Assembly (NCBI RefSeq): GCF_013410375.1
Contig: NZ_JACCFL010000001.1
Location: forward strand, 3,782,001 to 3,846,000
Source of the DNA: Leifsonia shinshuensis
Lineage (GTDB): Bacteria; Actinomycetota; Actinomycetes; Actinomycetales; Microbacteriaceae
Reading direction: 5' to 3'
DNA: 64,000 bases
Shown here: piece after piece, positions 9,294-17,533 of the stretch
Layout: the number at the start of each line of letters is the position of its first letter
Position numbering within the stretch: position 1 is the first letter of the stretch
The notes under the pieces: generated by a model
What the model saw: the letters and a program-made list of their open reading frames with translations, nothing else
The model's database searches: none
Told to the model about the DNA's origin: nothing
Program-made: the position numbers and the translations under genes

Positions 9294-9500
9294 CGCGTGG
9301 CCAACGGAGGAGATCGGCCCGTGTTCTCGGCTGGTCTCCTCCGTTGGCTGCGTTTCCGGGGTCGGCGGGCCCCGATGTCCTCCGTTGGCAACACCGGCGT
9401 TGCCAACGGAGGAAACCGCCCACGACACGCCGGCCCGGGCAGCCAACGGAGGAGAACGATCGGGCGGGACTGCAGAAGTCCTCCGTTCTCGACCCCGGCG
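9294..9500. repeat. Palindromic repeat array A (GCCAACGGAGGA / TCCTCCGTTGGC)
   Basis: Six copies of a 12-bp arm lie in the gap between two convergent genes. Forward copies start at 9300, 9402 and 9442; reverse copies start at 9337, 9378 and 9479. The 9300/9337 and 9442/9479 pairs each form a 49-bp inverted repeat with offset 37. The 9378/9402 pair forms a perfect hairpin with 15-bp arms and a 6-nt loop (9378-9413). The same arm, offsets and flanking text (TGCGTTTCCGGGG after the second arm) recur at 17090-17377. The rest of the gap (9500-9615) holds no gene that I can support. Confidence 0.85.
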
Positions 9501-9615
9501 GCGCGGGACGGGGACAGCTCGGCCAGGCCGCAGGCCGCCGCGGCGGAGTCCGTCGGAACGGAGATCCGCGCCGGCGCGGCCCGATTCTCCGGCGTTGGTG
9601 ACCGGGGATGCAGAA

Positions 9616-9656
9616 ACTCCGGAGACCCGCGCCGATTCGGTGCGGGTCCCCGGAGT
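9616..9656 (-). terminator. Stem-loop terminator of the MFS gene
   Basis: ACTCCGGAGACCCGC (9616-9630) pairs with GCGGGTCCCCGGAGT (9642-9656) over 15 bp with one mismatch, which is a G-U wobble in minus-strand RNA. The loop is 11 nt. Read on the minus strand it lies 36 nt after the MFS stop and is followed by TTTCTG, a short U tract. Confidence 0.6.
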
Positions 9657-9692
9657 CACGGTCGGATTCGGGGGTCCAGGCGGGAGGTGGCG

Positions 9693-11369
9693 CTAGGCCG
9701 CCGAGACGGCGGGCTCGGTGGGGCGATCGGCCTCCACCTTCTCGATGAGGCGCGCCATCTCTGCCGCCTCCGCCGCCGCGGTCGGGAGCGGAGCCGCCAC
9801 CGCAGAGCGGAGCGCCGCCGGCGCCGACGCGGAGGCTTCCCCATCCGGCCGGGCCAGGCCGGCCAGCTCGCCCGCCGCCGGGGAGGCCTCCGCCTCCGGC
9901 CGGGCCAGGCCCGCCAGCTCGGCCGCCTCCAGCCGGGCCAGCCCGGCCACCGCGGCGAGCTCGGCCGCCACGCCATCCTGCGCCACCCGCCCCGCCCGCG
10001 CCCGCAGCACCAGCGCCGCCACCACCGTCACCACCGCCGCGCCGAAGGCGAGCACGCCCGCCGTGGCGAAGCCTTCGGTGTAGCCGGACTCCGCGGGGAG
10101 GCCGCCGGCACCGAGCGTTCCGGTGACGAGGGCGGTCATCACGGCCGCCCCGATCGCCGACCCGACGGTGCGGAGGTTGGCGTTCATCCCGCTCGCGATG
10201 CCGGTCTGCGTGGCCGGCACGCTCTGGACGACCACACTCGTGATCGCCGCGTAGATCAGGCCGAGGCCGATGCCGAAGACGCCGGACGCCGTCGCGACCG
10301 CGGCGAGCGAACCGTGCAGGAAGGCCAGCGACAGGCTCGACCCCGCCATGACGACAGCCGCGATCACGATCTGGGTGCGGAAGCCGAGCCAGCGCTCCAG
10401 CGGCCCGCTGACGAAGCCGGTCACCGCCATCGTCACGAGCATCGGCAGCATCAGCAGCCCCGACTCCGCGACGCTCGCACCGAGCCCGTAGCCGGTGGAG
10501 ACGGGCGTCTGCACGAAGCGCGGGAAGAAGGCGAACACAGCGAACATGGCCGCGCCGATGAAGACCGCCGCGGCGTTCATCGACCAGACGCCGGGCTCGC
10601 GCATCAGCCGCATGTCGACCAGCGGGTGCCGCGAGCGCAGCTCCACGACCACCCACGCGGCGAGCAGCAGAGCGGCGAGCGCGAACAGCCCGATCACCTG
10701 CGGCGACGACCAGCCCCACTGGGCGCCCGTGCTGAGCGGGAGGAGGAGGGCGATCAGCCAGCCGGAGAGCAGCACGGCAGACCACGGGTTCACCCCTCCG
10801 GTCGCCCGGGTGGGCGACTCGGGGACGATCACGAGCGCGAGGACCGCCGCGGTCACGGTCAGCGCGACCGGGACCAGGAAGAGGCCGCGCCAGCTGAGGG
10901 CGGAGGCGAGCGGGCCGGCGAGCACAGTGCCGAGGCCGCTGCCGACGGCGATGATCGAGGCGATCGCGCCGATGGCGGACGGCAGGCGGTGCGCGGGGAA
11001 CTCGTCCCGGATGATGCCGAACGCGAGCGGGAACATCGCCCCGCCGAGGCCCTGGACGACGCGGCCCGCGATGAGGACGCCGATGGAGGGCGCGACGGCG
11101 GCGATCACGCTGCCGAGCGCGACGGCCAGCAGCGCGAGGACGAAGACCCGGCGCTTGCCGACGAGGTCGCCCACGCGCCCGAGCAGGGGCGTTGCGACGG
11201 CGGCGGCGATCAGCCAGGCGGTCATGGTCCAGGTGACGCCGGCGGTGGTGGTGTGCAGGTCCTGCTGGATGACCGGCAGGACGGGGACGACGAGCGACTG
11301 GAGGGTCGCGAAGGAGGCCACGCTCAACGCCAGGACGGCGAAGGTGGCGGATGGACGGGATCGAGACAT
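9693..11369 (-). CDS. MFS drug exporter, DHA2 (14-TM) family
   Basis: A 558-residue major facilitator of the EmrB/QacA (DHA2) family. About 14 hydrophobic helices span residues 8-470. Motif A-like GRVGDLVGKRRVFV (64-77) sits between helices 2 and 3, and AGRVVQGLGGAMFPLAFG matches the DHA2 motif in helix 4. Predicted role: proton-driven efflux of drugs or toxic metabolites across the cytoplasmic membrane. Residues about 470-558 form an unusual Ala/Glu-rich cytoplasmic tail with imperfect repeats (ELAGLARPEAEAS, ELAGLARPDGEAS). GGAAG precedes ATG 11369. It is divergent from a TetR regulator with two palindromes between them, so it is very likely repressed by that regulator. Confidence 0.93.
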   Translation of the reverse strand: MSRSRPSATFAVLALSVASFATLQSLVVPVLPVIQQDLHTTTAGVTWTMTAWLIAAAVATPLLGRVGDLVGKRRVFVLALLAVALGSVIAAVAPSIGVLIAGRVVQGLGGAMFPLAFGIIRDEFPAHRLPSAIGAIASIIAVGSGLGTVLAGPLASALSWRGLFLVPVALTVTAAVLALVIVPESPTRATGGVNPWSAVLLSGWLIALLLPLSTGAQWGWSSPQVIGLFALAALLLAAWVVVELRSRHPLVDMRLMREPGVWSMNAAAVFIGAAMFAVFAFFPRFVQTPVSTGYGLGASVAESGLLMLPMLVTMAVTGFVSGPLERWLGFRTQIVIAAVVMAGSSLSLAFLHGSLAAVATASGVFGIGLGLIYAAITSVVVQSVPATQTGIASGMNANLRTVGSAIGAAVMTALVTGTLGAGGLPAESGYTEGFATAGVLAFGAAVVTVVAALVLRARAGRVAQDGVAAELAAVAGLARLEAAELAGLARPEAEASPAAGELAGLARPDGEASASAPAALRSAVAAPLPTAAAEAAEMARLIEKVEADRPTEPAVSAA

Positions 11370-11462
11370 GTACGGTCTTCCGTTTCTCGAAGGGAGGCCG
11401 AGGTGTGGTCGGCCGGGTGAATCTCTGCGGGAGAGGAGTTACAATTGGAGGGAGGCTCCGTT

Positions 11463-11511
11463 CGGAGGGTGCCTCCGGTTACATTGGATACGATACCGGA
11501 GGGTGCCTCCG
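11463..11511. promoter_or_regulatory. Twin TetR-type operators
   Basis: The perfect palindrome CGGAGG-GTG-CCTCCG occurs twice, at 11463-11477 and 11497-11511, 34 bp apart. Both lie between the divergent MFS and tetR genes. A TACGAT -10-like box (11489-11494) for the regulator lies between them, and a related TTACA(A)TTGGA direct repeat precedes each. The position suggests autorepression of the regulator and repression of the exporter. Confidence 0.75.
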
Positions 11512-11552
11512 CTTCGCAACCCTCAGTTTCGCCAACCCGGAAGGACCGAGCC

Positions 11553-12149
11553 GTGACCGGCACAGAGGTAGCCGACACCCACGTCGCCGACACCGCCACC
11601 GCGCGCCCCCTGATCGCCCGCCCCCAGCGCGCGGACGCCCGGCGCAACTTCGACGCCCTGCTCGCCGCCGCGCGCGACGCGTTCGCGCAGGACGGCGCCG
11701 GCGCCTCCCTCGAGGACATCGCCCGCCGCGCGGGCGTCGGCATCGGCACCCTCTACCGCAACTTCCCCACCCGCGACGCCCTGGTCGAGGCCGTCTACGT
11801 CGAAGAGGTGGAGGCCGTCGTCCGCGCCGCCGACGACGCCGCCGCCCTCGAGCCGTGGGAGGCCGTCCAGGCCTGGCTGCGCCGCTTCCTCCTCTACGTC
11901 GGCACCAAGAAGGCCCTGCTGGAGGGGCTCAACAAGGACTCCCCCGTCCTGCTCAGCTGCCGCACCTCCCTCTACGACGCGGGCGAGCCGCTGGTCCGCC
12001 GCGCGCAGGAAGCGGGTGAGCTGCGCACCGACGCCACCATCGGCGACGTGATCCGCATGGTCTCCGGCATCGCCGGCGTCGCCTTCGACGACGACGAGCA
12101 GCGCGACCGCGTCGTCGCGATGGCGATCGACGGCCTCCGGGCCCGCTGA
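11553..12149 (+). CDS. TetR family transcriptional regulator
   Basis: A 198-residue TetR repressor. An N-terminal helix-turn-helix (about 27-72) includes FDALLAAARDAFAQDG, ASLEDIARRAGVGIGTLYRN and FPTRDALVEAVY. The C-terminal ligand domain (75-198) contains a TetR_C-like segment. GTG 11553 is chosen because AAGGA lies 7 nt upstream and most of the region before it is operator DNA. The long N-terminal extension possible from an earlier ATG (11445) would run through both palindromes. It is divergent from a DHA2 exporter and probably its local repressor, released by an exported compound. Confidence 0.92.
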   Translation: MTGTEVADTHVADTATARPLIARPQRADARRNFDALLAAARDAFAQDGAGASLEDIARRAGVGIGTLYRNFPTRDALVEAVYVEEVEAVVRAADDAAALEPWEAVQAWLRRFLLYVGTKKALLEGLNKDSPVLLSCRTSLYDAGEPLVRRAQEAGELRTDATIGDVIRMVSGIAGVAFDDDEQRDRVVAMAIDGLRAR

Positions 12150-12182
12150 ACAGCGCCCACGCGCCCCTCCCCACGGCCCCCG

Positions 12183-12204
12183 CGTCTGAGAGTGTTCTCA
12201 GACG
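12183..12204. promoter_or_regulatory. Perfect 9-bp-arm palindrome between tetR and antiporter
   Basis: CGTCTGAGA-GTGT-TCTCAGACG lies 34 bp after the tetR stop and 27 bp before the antiporter start. There is no T tract after it. It may be an operator for the antiporter or a weak terminator of tetR. Confidence 0.45.
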
Positions 12205-12231
12205 TGTGAAATCTTCCGTAGGCTGGAAGGC

Positions 12232-13959
12232 ATGGAGCTCGGTGTCTATGCGGTGATCGCCGTCGCGGTGATCGTCGGCGTAGCCGCCTTCGCCCGCAAG
12301 CTCGGCGTCGCCGCGCCCATCATCCTCGTGATCGTCGGCGTCACCCTGTCGGTGCTGCCCGGGGTGCCGGACATCGAGGTGCCGCCGGAGATCATCCTGG
12401 ACGGGCTGCTCCCGCCCATCCTCTACGCGGCGGCGATCAGCGTCCCGCTCACCGACTTCCGCCGCAACCTCGCGCCGATCGCGGGGCTCTCGGTCTTCCT
12501 CGTGGTGGTCACGGCGTTCGCGTCGGGATTCGTGCTCTACACGATGCTGCCCGACCTCAACCTGGCCGCGGCCATCGCGCTCGGCGCGATCATCAGCCCG
12601 CCCGACGCGGTCGCGGCGACCTCCATCGGCCGCAAGCTCGGTCTCCCGCCGCGGCTGCTGACCGTGCTGGAGGGCGAGGGCCTGGTCAACGACGCCACCG
12701 CGCTGGTGCTGCTGCGCACGGCCCTCGCGGCCGCGGTCGGCACCCTGGCCACGCCGCTCGCGGGCGTGCTCGACTTCTTCTCGGCCGTGATCATCGCCCT
12801 CGTGATCGGCCTGGTGGTCGGCTTCGTCACCGTGTGGGTGCGCTCCAAGCTGAGCGACCCGGTGCTCGACACCGCGCTGTCGGTCGTCGTGCCGTTCGCC
12901 GCGTTCGCCCCGACGGAGGCGCTGCACGGCTCGGGCGTCCTCGCCGTCGTCGTGACCGGCCTCTACACCGGGCACGCGTCGCCGCGGCAGTTCAGCGCGC
13001 AGGCGCGGATCAGCGACCAGATCAACTGGCGCACCATCCAGTTCCTGCTCGAGAACGGCGTCTTCCTGCTGATCGGGCTGGAACTGCGCACCCTCATCGC
13101 GGACGTCGAGCACCCGGAGATCCTCAGCGTCTGGGACGCGGTCGGCATCGGGCTGATCGCGATGGCCTCCCTGGTCGTGATCCGCTACATCCTGATCGGG
13201 CCGCTCATCCTCGCGCTCCGACGACGCGGCGAACGCGCCGAGAAGCAAGTGCTGCGGGAGTGGTTGATGATCAGCTACTTCCGCGACCATCCGGTGCGCT
13301 ACCGCTGGCAGGCGCAGCGCAAGCAGCGCGCCGAGCAGCGCTACGAGCGGCACCGCAGCGACCTGGAGGAGTTCCGCCAGGAGGCCATCGACTGGAAGGG
13401 CGGGGTCGTCCTCGGCTGGTCGGGGATGCGCGGCGTCGTCACGCTGGCGGCCGCGCAGTCGCTGCCCGGGGACATCCCGTACCGCCCGCAGCTCATCCTG
13501 ATCGCGTTCACGGTCGCGTTCGTCAGCCTGGTCGTGCAGGGCGGCACCCTCCCCTGGCTGATCCGGGCCCTCGGGCTGCAGGGCATCGACGTGAAGGACG
13601 ACAGGAGGCTGCTCGCGCAGCTCCTCGACGACCTCAGCGAGGCCGGCCTCGCGGTGCTGGACGACCCGGAGGCCGCCTCGGGCGCGACCTCCCCGGTCGA
13701 TCCGGAGGTCGTGGAACGCGTGCGCCAGACCACCTACCTCCGCGCCGAGGCGGCCTGGGAGCGCATCGTCCTCCACGACACCCCGCCGGAGGGGCGGCCG
13801 CACCACGTCTACCGCACGCTGCGGCTGGCGGTCGTGGACGCCGAGCGCGACCGGCTGCACGTGGAGCGGGCGCGCGGCGCCTACCCGTCGCGCATCCTGA
13901 GCGAGGCGCAGTCCATGCTCGACATCGAGGAGACCCGGCTTCAGTCCCGCGCCCGGTGA
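12232..13959 (+). CDS. CPA1-type Na+/H+ antiporter
   Basis: A 575-residue cation:proton antiporter of the NhaP/CPA1 family with about 12 membrane helices in residues 1-450. The ion-binding signature is visible: SPPDAVAATSIGRKLGLPPR and EGEGLVNDATALVL, with the conserved Asn-Asp pair near residue 162. A soluble C-terminal tail (about 455-575) carries charged helices, usual for regulatory tails. TAGGCT lies 7 nt before ATG 12232 (12219-12224), and GGAAGG overlaps that space, so either a leaderless or a short-leader start fits. Predicted role: Na+ or K+ extrusion in exchange for protons. Its last 19 bases overlap the convergent HPr-kinase-like gene. Confidence 0.93.
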   Translation: MELGVYAVIAVAVIVGVAAFARKLGVAAPIILVIVGVTLSVLPGVPDIEVPPEIILDGLLPPILYAAAISVPLTDFRRNLAPIAGLSVFLVVVTAFASGFVLYTMLPDLNLAAAIALGAIISPPDAVAATSIGRKLGLPPRLLTVLEGEGLVNDATALVLLRTALAAAVGTLATPLAGVLDFFSAVIIALVIGLVVGFVTVWVRSKLSDPVLDTALSVVVPFAAFAPTEALHGSGVLAVVVTGLYTGHASPRQFSAQARISDQINWRTIQFLLENGVFLLIGLELRTLIADVEHPEILSVWDAVGIGLIAMASLVVIRYILIGPLILALRRRGERAEKQVLREWLMISYFRDHPVRYRWQAQRKQRAEQRYERHRSDLEEFRQEAIDWKGGVVLGWSGMRGVVTLAAAQSLPGDIPYRPQLILIAFTVAFVSLVVQGGTLPWLIRALGLQGIDVKDDRRLLAQLLDDLSEAGLAVLDDPEAASGATSPVDPEVVERVRQTTYLRAEAAWERIVLHDTPPEGRPHHVYRTLRLAVVDAERDRLHVERARGAYPSRILSEAQSMLDIEETRLQSRAR

Positions 13960-14993
13960 CGCCCGGACCGCGGCGGCCGCACGAGCCCCGCGTCGGCCAA
14001 CTCGCCGAGGACCGCGCGCACGGCGGCCTCCCCGCCGCCGTCCGGAGCCGGCCCGAACTCCCGCTCGGCCGCGGCGACCAGCCGGGGCAGCGGCTGCGGG
14101 ACGACGAGGAGGCCCCAGAGCAGCGCCGAGAGCGGGGTCAGCACGGTGATCCGGCCCGCGGCGAGGACGGCTGCGCCGGAGTCGAGGGCGACTGCGTCGT
14201 CGGCCTCCACCCGGCTGTACAGCGGAGCGCCCGCCGTGGCGCCGAGCAGCGCGCGCACCGGACCGAGGAGGTCGGCCGCCTCCCGGTACCGGATCACGTG
14301 GACGCCCCCGCACCGCCGGACGAGGGCGTCGAGGGCCGACAGCGGCCGCGGGAGCGCGTCGAAGTAGTTGACCTGCCCGACCAAGTCGGCGACGACCTCC
14401 CCCAGCCCGACCGGCTCGACCTCCGGGACGGTCACCGCGTCGGTGCGATCGAGGAGGGCGACGCACGACAGCCGGAGGCGCGGCCCCGCTCGCAGCAGCC
14501 CGAGCTCGTCCGGCCCCTGGACGCGCTTGCCCCCGCCGGGGAGCTTGAACGCCAGCGGCTGCGGGAAGGGGAGCACGTCGCCGCCCGGCGTGACCGCCAC
14601 GGTTTCATCCGACACATACCCCAGCGCCGTCCCGAGCGTCGCCGCGGCGGTCGACTTGCCTGCCCCGGACGGGCCGACGAGCGCGATCACGTCGCCCGTG
14701 GCCGGATCGGCCAGCCCCGCGGCGTGGAGCACCAGCAGCTCCCCGCGGGTCGCCTCGATCGCCCGCAGGTTGATCGCACGGCGGAGGGCGACGGCCACCT
14801 CGTCGAGGTCGCGGCCCGTGACCTCCGCGCCGATCCCCGGGCTGCCGGCGACCGTCAGCGCGCTCGTGGCCTCTCCGGCGGTCGACAGCCGGCGCCACTG
14901 GTCCTCCAGCCGGCCGGCGTCGGAGTCCGGCATCCCCTCGACCGTCACCCGCACCCGCTCGCCGAGGGCGTCCACCAGGAATTCGCGCGCCAT
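13941..14993 (-). CDS. HPr kinase-like P-loop protein
   Basis: A 350-residue protein with a single P-loop GPSGAGKST (107-115), preceded by LLVLHAAGLADPATGDVIAL and followed by GYVSDETVAVTPGG, as in the HprK-like ATPase fold. The C-terminal 80 residues (AAVRAVLGELADAGLVRPP) look like a small helical PqqD-like domain. Related HprK-like proteins often sit near modified-peptide or polysaccharide genes, but none is adjacent here, so the substrate is unknown. ATG 14993 has GGGGAG 8 nt upstream; GTG 15002 is less well placed. The 3' end overlaps the convergent antiporter gene by 19 bp. Confidence 0.75.
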   Translation of the reverse strand: MAREFLVDALGERVRVTVEGMPDSDAGRLEDQWRRLSTAGEATSALTVAGSPGIGAEVTGRDLDEVAVALRRAINLRAIEATRGELLVLHAAGLADPATGDVIALVGPSGAGKSTAAATLGTALGYVSDETVAVTPGGDVLPFPQPLAFKLPGGGKRVQGPDELGLLRAGPRLRLSCVALLDRTDAVTVPEVEPVGLGEVVADLVGQVNYFDALPRPLSALDALVRRCGGVHVIRYREAADLLGPVRALLGATAGAPLYSRVEADDAVALDSGAAVLAAGRITVLTPLSALLWGLLVVPQPLPRLVAAAEREFGPAPDGGGEAAVRAVLGELADAGLVRPPRSGRHRARD

Positions 14994-15067
14994 CCGATCC
15001 ACTCCCCGGGTTGAAACTTCTCATGCAAGATTACGGGGCCGGAAAGCGCCACTCCCGGGATGCACGT

Positions 15068-15101
15068 TGTTTTGAGTTGTTCAAAACAGAACCGGTAGCG
15101 T
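15068..15101 (+). promoter_or_regulatory. Fur-type operator and leaderless promoter
   Basis: The dyad TGTTTTGA-N5-TCAAAACA (15068-15088) overlaps a -35-like TTGAGT (15072-15077). A -10 TAGCGT (15096-15101) follows at 18-nt spacing. ATG 15109 comes 7 nt after the -10, so transcription probably starts at or next to the start codon. The arrangement matches autoregulated furA/catR boxes upstream of catalase genes in actinobacteria. Confidence 0.8.
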
Positions 15102-15108
15102 GGCCGGC

Positions 15109-15555
15109 ATGGACACCGCACAGCTCGAAGGCGTGCTCCGCGCGTCGGGGCTGCGGGTGACGCAGGGACGGCTCGCCGTGCTCCGCGCGCTCGACGCGCA
15201 CCCCCACGTGGACGCCGAGTCGGTGTACCGCGCGGTGTTACCCGCACTGCCCGGCACCTCGATCCAGAACGTCCACAACGTGCTCGGCGACCTCACCGCC
15301 GCCGGTCTGCTGCGGCGGATCGAGCCGGCGCACTCTCCCGCGCTCTACGAGCGGCGCGTCGGCGACAACCACCACCACGTGGTCTGCACCGCGTGCGGCG
15401 CGGTCGCGGACGTGGAGTGCGTCGTCGGCCACGCACCCTGCCTGCATCCCTCGGGGGCGGCCGGGTTCGTGGTGGACGTGGCGGAGGTCACCTTCTGGGG
15501 GCTGTGCCCGTCCTGTCAGGAACGTGCGGCGAAAGCCCCGTCGCGCGCCGGATGA
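15109..15555 (+). CDS. Fur family peroxide/metal-responsive regulator (FurA/CatR type)
   Basis: A 148-residue Fur-family repressor. The winged-helix domain covers about 1-80 ([41 protein letters not shown]). The C-terminal metal/dimer domain has [12 protein letters not shown] and a second CPSC pair, giving the usual structural zinc site and His cluster. ATG 15109 is chosen because it follows the -10 box by 7 nt. It ends 13 bp before the catalase start. A regulator directly followed by catalase is the known furA-katG/catR-catA layout, so it probably senses peroxide or iron, represses itself and catalase, and binds the dyad in its own promoter. Confidence 0.9.
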   Translation: MDTAQLEGVLRASGLRVTQGRLAVLRALDAHPHVDAESVYRAVLPALPGTSIQNVHNVLGDLTAAGLLRRIEPAHSPALYERRVGDNHHHVVCTACGAVADVECVVGHAPCLHPSGAAGFVVDVAEVTFWGLCPSCQERAAKAPSRAG

Positions 15556-15568
15556 GGTTAGGAGAACC

Positions 15569-17062
15569 ATGACGGAGAACCACACGACCACCCAGACCGG
15601 AAGCCCGGTCGGCAGCGACGCGCACTCGCTGACGTCCGGACGGGACGGGGCGACCGCGCTCCACGACCGGTATCTCGTCGAGAAGCTCGCGCAGTTCAAC
15701 CGCGAGCGCATCCCGGAGCGGATCGTGCACGCGAAGGGCGGCGGGGCGTTCGGCGAGTTCGTCGTCACCGGCGACGTGACCGCGTACACGAAGGCCGCGG
15801 TCTTCCAGCCCGGCACCACCACCCGCACCGTGCAGCGGTTCTCGTCGGTCGCCGGCGAGCAGGGCTCCCCCGACACCTGGCGCGACGTCCGCGGCTTCTC
15901 GGTGAAGTTCTACACGACCGAGGGCAACTACGACATCGTCGGCAACAACACTCCGGTGTTCTTCATCCGCGACGGCATCAAGTTCCCCGACTTCATCCAC
16001 TCGCAGAAGCGCCTCCCCGGCTCCGGCCTGCGCGACGCCGACATGCAGTGGGACTTCTGGACGCTCTCCCCGGAGTCGGCGCACCAGGTGACCTACCTGA
16101 TGGGCGACCGCGGCCTGCCGCGCTCCTGGCGGACCATGCCCGGCTACGGCTCGCACACCTACCAGTGGATCAACGCGGCCGGCGAGCGGTTCTGGGTGAA
16201 GTACCACTTCCACGCGCTGCAGGGCAACGAGGAGATGCACGGCGCGGAGGCGGAGCGGATCGCGGGTGAGGACGCGGACTACTACCGCCGCGACCTCTAC
16301 GAGGCGATCGAGCGCGGCGACTTCCCGGCGTGGAAGGTGAGCGTGCAGGTGATGCCGTACGAGGACGCCAAGACCTACCGGTTCAACCCGTTCGACCTGA
16401 CCAAGGTGTGGCCGCACAGCGACTACCCGCTGATCGAGGTCGGCGTCCACACCCTCAACGAGAACCCGGAGAACTTCTTCGCGCAGATCGAGCAGGCGGC
16501 GTTCTCCCCGGCCAACACCGTCCCGGGCATCGACATCAGCCCGGACAAGATGCTGATGGCGCGCGTGTTCTCCTACCCGGACGCCCAGCGCTACCGCGTC
16601 GGCACCAACTACAACGAGCTGCCGGTGAACGCGCCGGTCGCCCCGGTGCACAACTACTCGCAGGACGGCGCGGCCCGCCACGGCTTCAAGCCGGCGTCCG
16701 CGCCGGTGTACGCGCCGAACTCGTTCGGCGGCCCGTCGGCGAATGCCGCAGCAGCCGGAGAGGGATCGTGGGAGTCGGACGGCGCGCTCGTGCGCGCGGC
16801 GGCGACGCTGCACGCGGAGGACGACGACTTCGGCCAGGCGGGGACGCTCTACCGCGAGGTCTACGACGACGCGGCGAAGGAGCGGTTCCTGGACACGATC
16901 GCGGGCGCGGTCGGCGGGGTGACCCGCGAGGACATCCGCGAGCGCGCGATCCAGTACTGGACGAACGTGGATTCGGCGCTCGGTGCAGCGCTGCGTGCGC
17001 GGCTGGAGTCCGGGGTCGCCGACCCGGACGAGGCGGCCGAGTTCGTGGGCGTCGGGGAGTAA
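15569..17062 (+). CDS. katA: Monofunctional heme catalase
   Basis: A 497-residue small-subunit catalase that disproportionates H2O2. Catalytic His54 lies in [17 protein letters not shown], and the distal Asn (126-127) in [11 protein letters not shown]. The proximal heme-ligand Tyr (about 336) is in [17 protein letters not shown]. Length and lack of a C-terminal flavodoxin-like domain fit clade 3 enzymes. ATG 15569 has AGGAG 4 nt upstream. The segment at 15553-15571, spanning the ribosome site, contains AGGTTAGG-AG-AACC, which resembles an IdeR box; this could be coincidence. It is cotranscribed with the Fur-type regulator just upstream. The symbol is by family resemblance. Confidence 0.95.
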   Translation: MTENHTTTQTGSPVGSDAHSLTSGRDGATALHDRYLVEKLAQFNRERIPERIVHAKGGGAFGEFVVTGDVTAYTKAAVFQPGTTTRTVQRFSSVAGEQGSPDTWRDVRGFSVKFYTTEGNYDIVGNNTPVFFIRDGIKFPDFIHSQKRLPGSGLRDADMQWDFWTLSPESAHQVTYLMGDRGLPRSWRTMPGYGSHTYQWINAAGERFWVKYHFHALQGNEEMHGAEAERIAGEDADYYRRDLYEAIERGDFPAWKVSVQVMPYEDAKTYRFNPFDLTKVWPHSDYPLIEVGVHTLNENPENFFAQIEQAAFSPANTVPGIDISPDKMLMARVFSYPDAQRYRVGTNYNELPVNAPVAPVHNYSQDGAARHGFKPASAPVYAPNSFGGPSANAAAAGEGSWESDGALVRAAATLHAEDDDFGQAGTLYREVYDDAAKERFLDTIAGAVGGVTREDIRERAIQYWTNVDSALGAALRARLESGVADPDEAAEFVGVGE

Positions 17063-17089
17063 CCCTCTCCCTCCGCGAACAGAACTGAC

Positions 17090-17377
17090 GCGAACGGAGG
17101 AGTCCGTGGCCTGACCGGCCGCGGTCTCCTCCGTTCGCTGCGTTTCCGGGGGTTGCGGTGATGGATGTCCTCCGCTGGCTGCAGCGTCGGTAGCGGAGGA
17201 GATCGGGTGCCGGCTGGGGCCGGCTTCCTCCGTTGGCTGCGTTGCGGGGGGTGTCGGAGCTAGAACTCCTCCGCTGGCTGCAGCGTCGGGAGCGGAGGAG
17301 ATCGGGTGCCGGCTGGGCCCGAAACGCAGTCAGCGGAGGAGGTTGGGGCCGGGGGAGGGTGGATGTCCTCCGTTGGC
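17090..17377. repeat. Palindromic repeat array B (same family as array A)
   Basis: Nine arm copies lie between two convergent genes. Forward GCGAACGGAGGA starts at 17090, with forward arms ending AGCGGAGGA at 17189, 17288 and 17329. Reverse arms start at 17127, 17168, 17226, 17267 and 17366. Offsets run 37, 41, 21, 37, 41, 21, 41, 37, so 17090-17287 is two 99-bp units. Arms covary: GCGAACGG pairs with CCGTTCGC here, where array A has GCCAACGG with CCGTTGGC, and AGCGG pairs with CCGCT where array A has AACGG with CCGTT. Confidence 0.85.
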
Positions 17378-17384
17378 TGCGGGC

Positions 17385-17500
17385 CGGGGCCGGGCCGGTC
17401 CGCGGGTGGGGGCTGGCGGGGGCCGGGCCGGGCCGGTCCGCGGGTGGGGGCTGGCGGGGGCCCGGGCGGGTGGGGCTGGCGGGGGCCCGGACGGGCGGTC
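17385..17500. repeat. G-rich 38-bp tandem repeats
   Basis: Two near-identical 38-bp units start at 17392 and 17430 (GGGCCGGTCCGCGGGTGGGG and following). A degenerate third copy begins near 17463. Runs of three to five G on the plus strand could form quadruplex structure. The block sits between array B and the stop of the convergent lyase-like gene. Confidence 0.7.
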
Positions 17501-17533
17501 TTCCTGGGGTCGGGCTGGGACGGACTCGGGCGG

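Noticed and set aside
11445-11552. Earlier ATG start for the TetR gene
   Set aside because: It would place both operators and the -10 box inside the coding region; GTG 11553 has a good ribosome site and gives a normal TetR length.
9294-17377. Possible CRISPR arrays in the two repeat regions
   Set aside because: Arms alternate in orientation as palindromes, spacers are not unique 30-40 bp units between identical repeats, and no cas genes are present.
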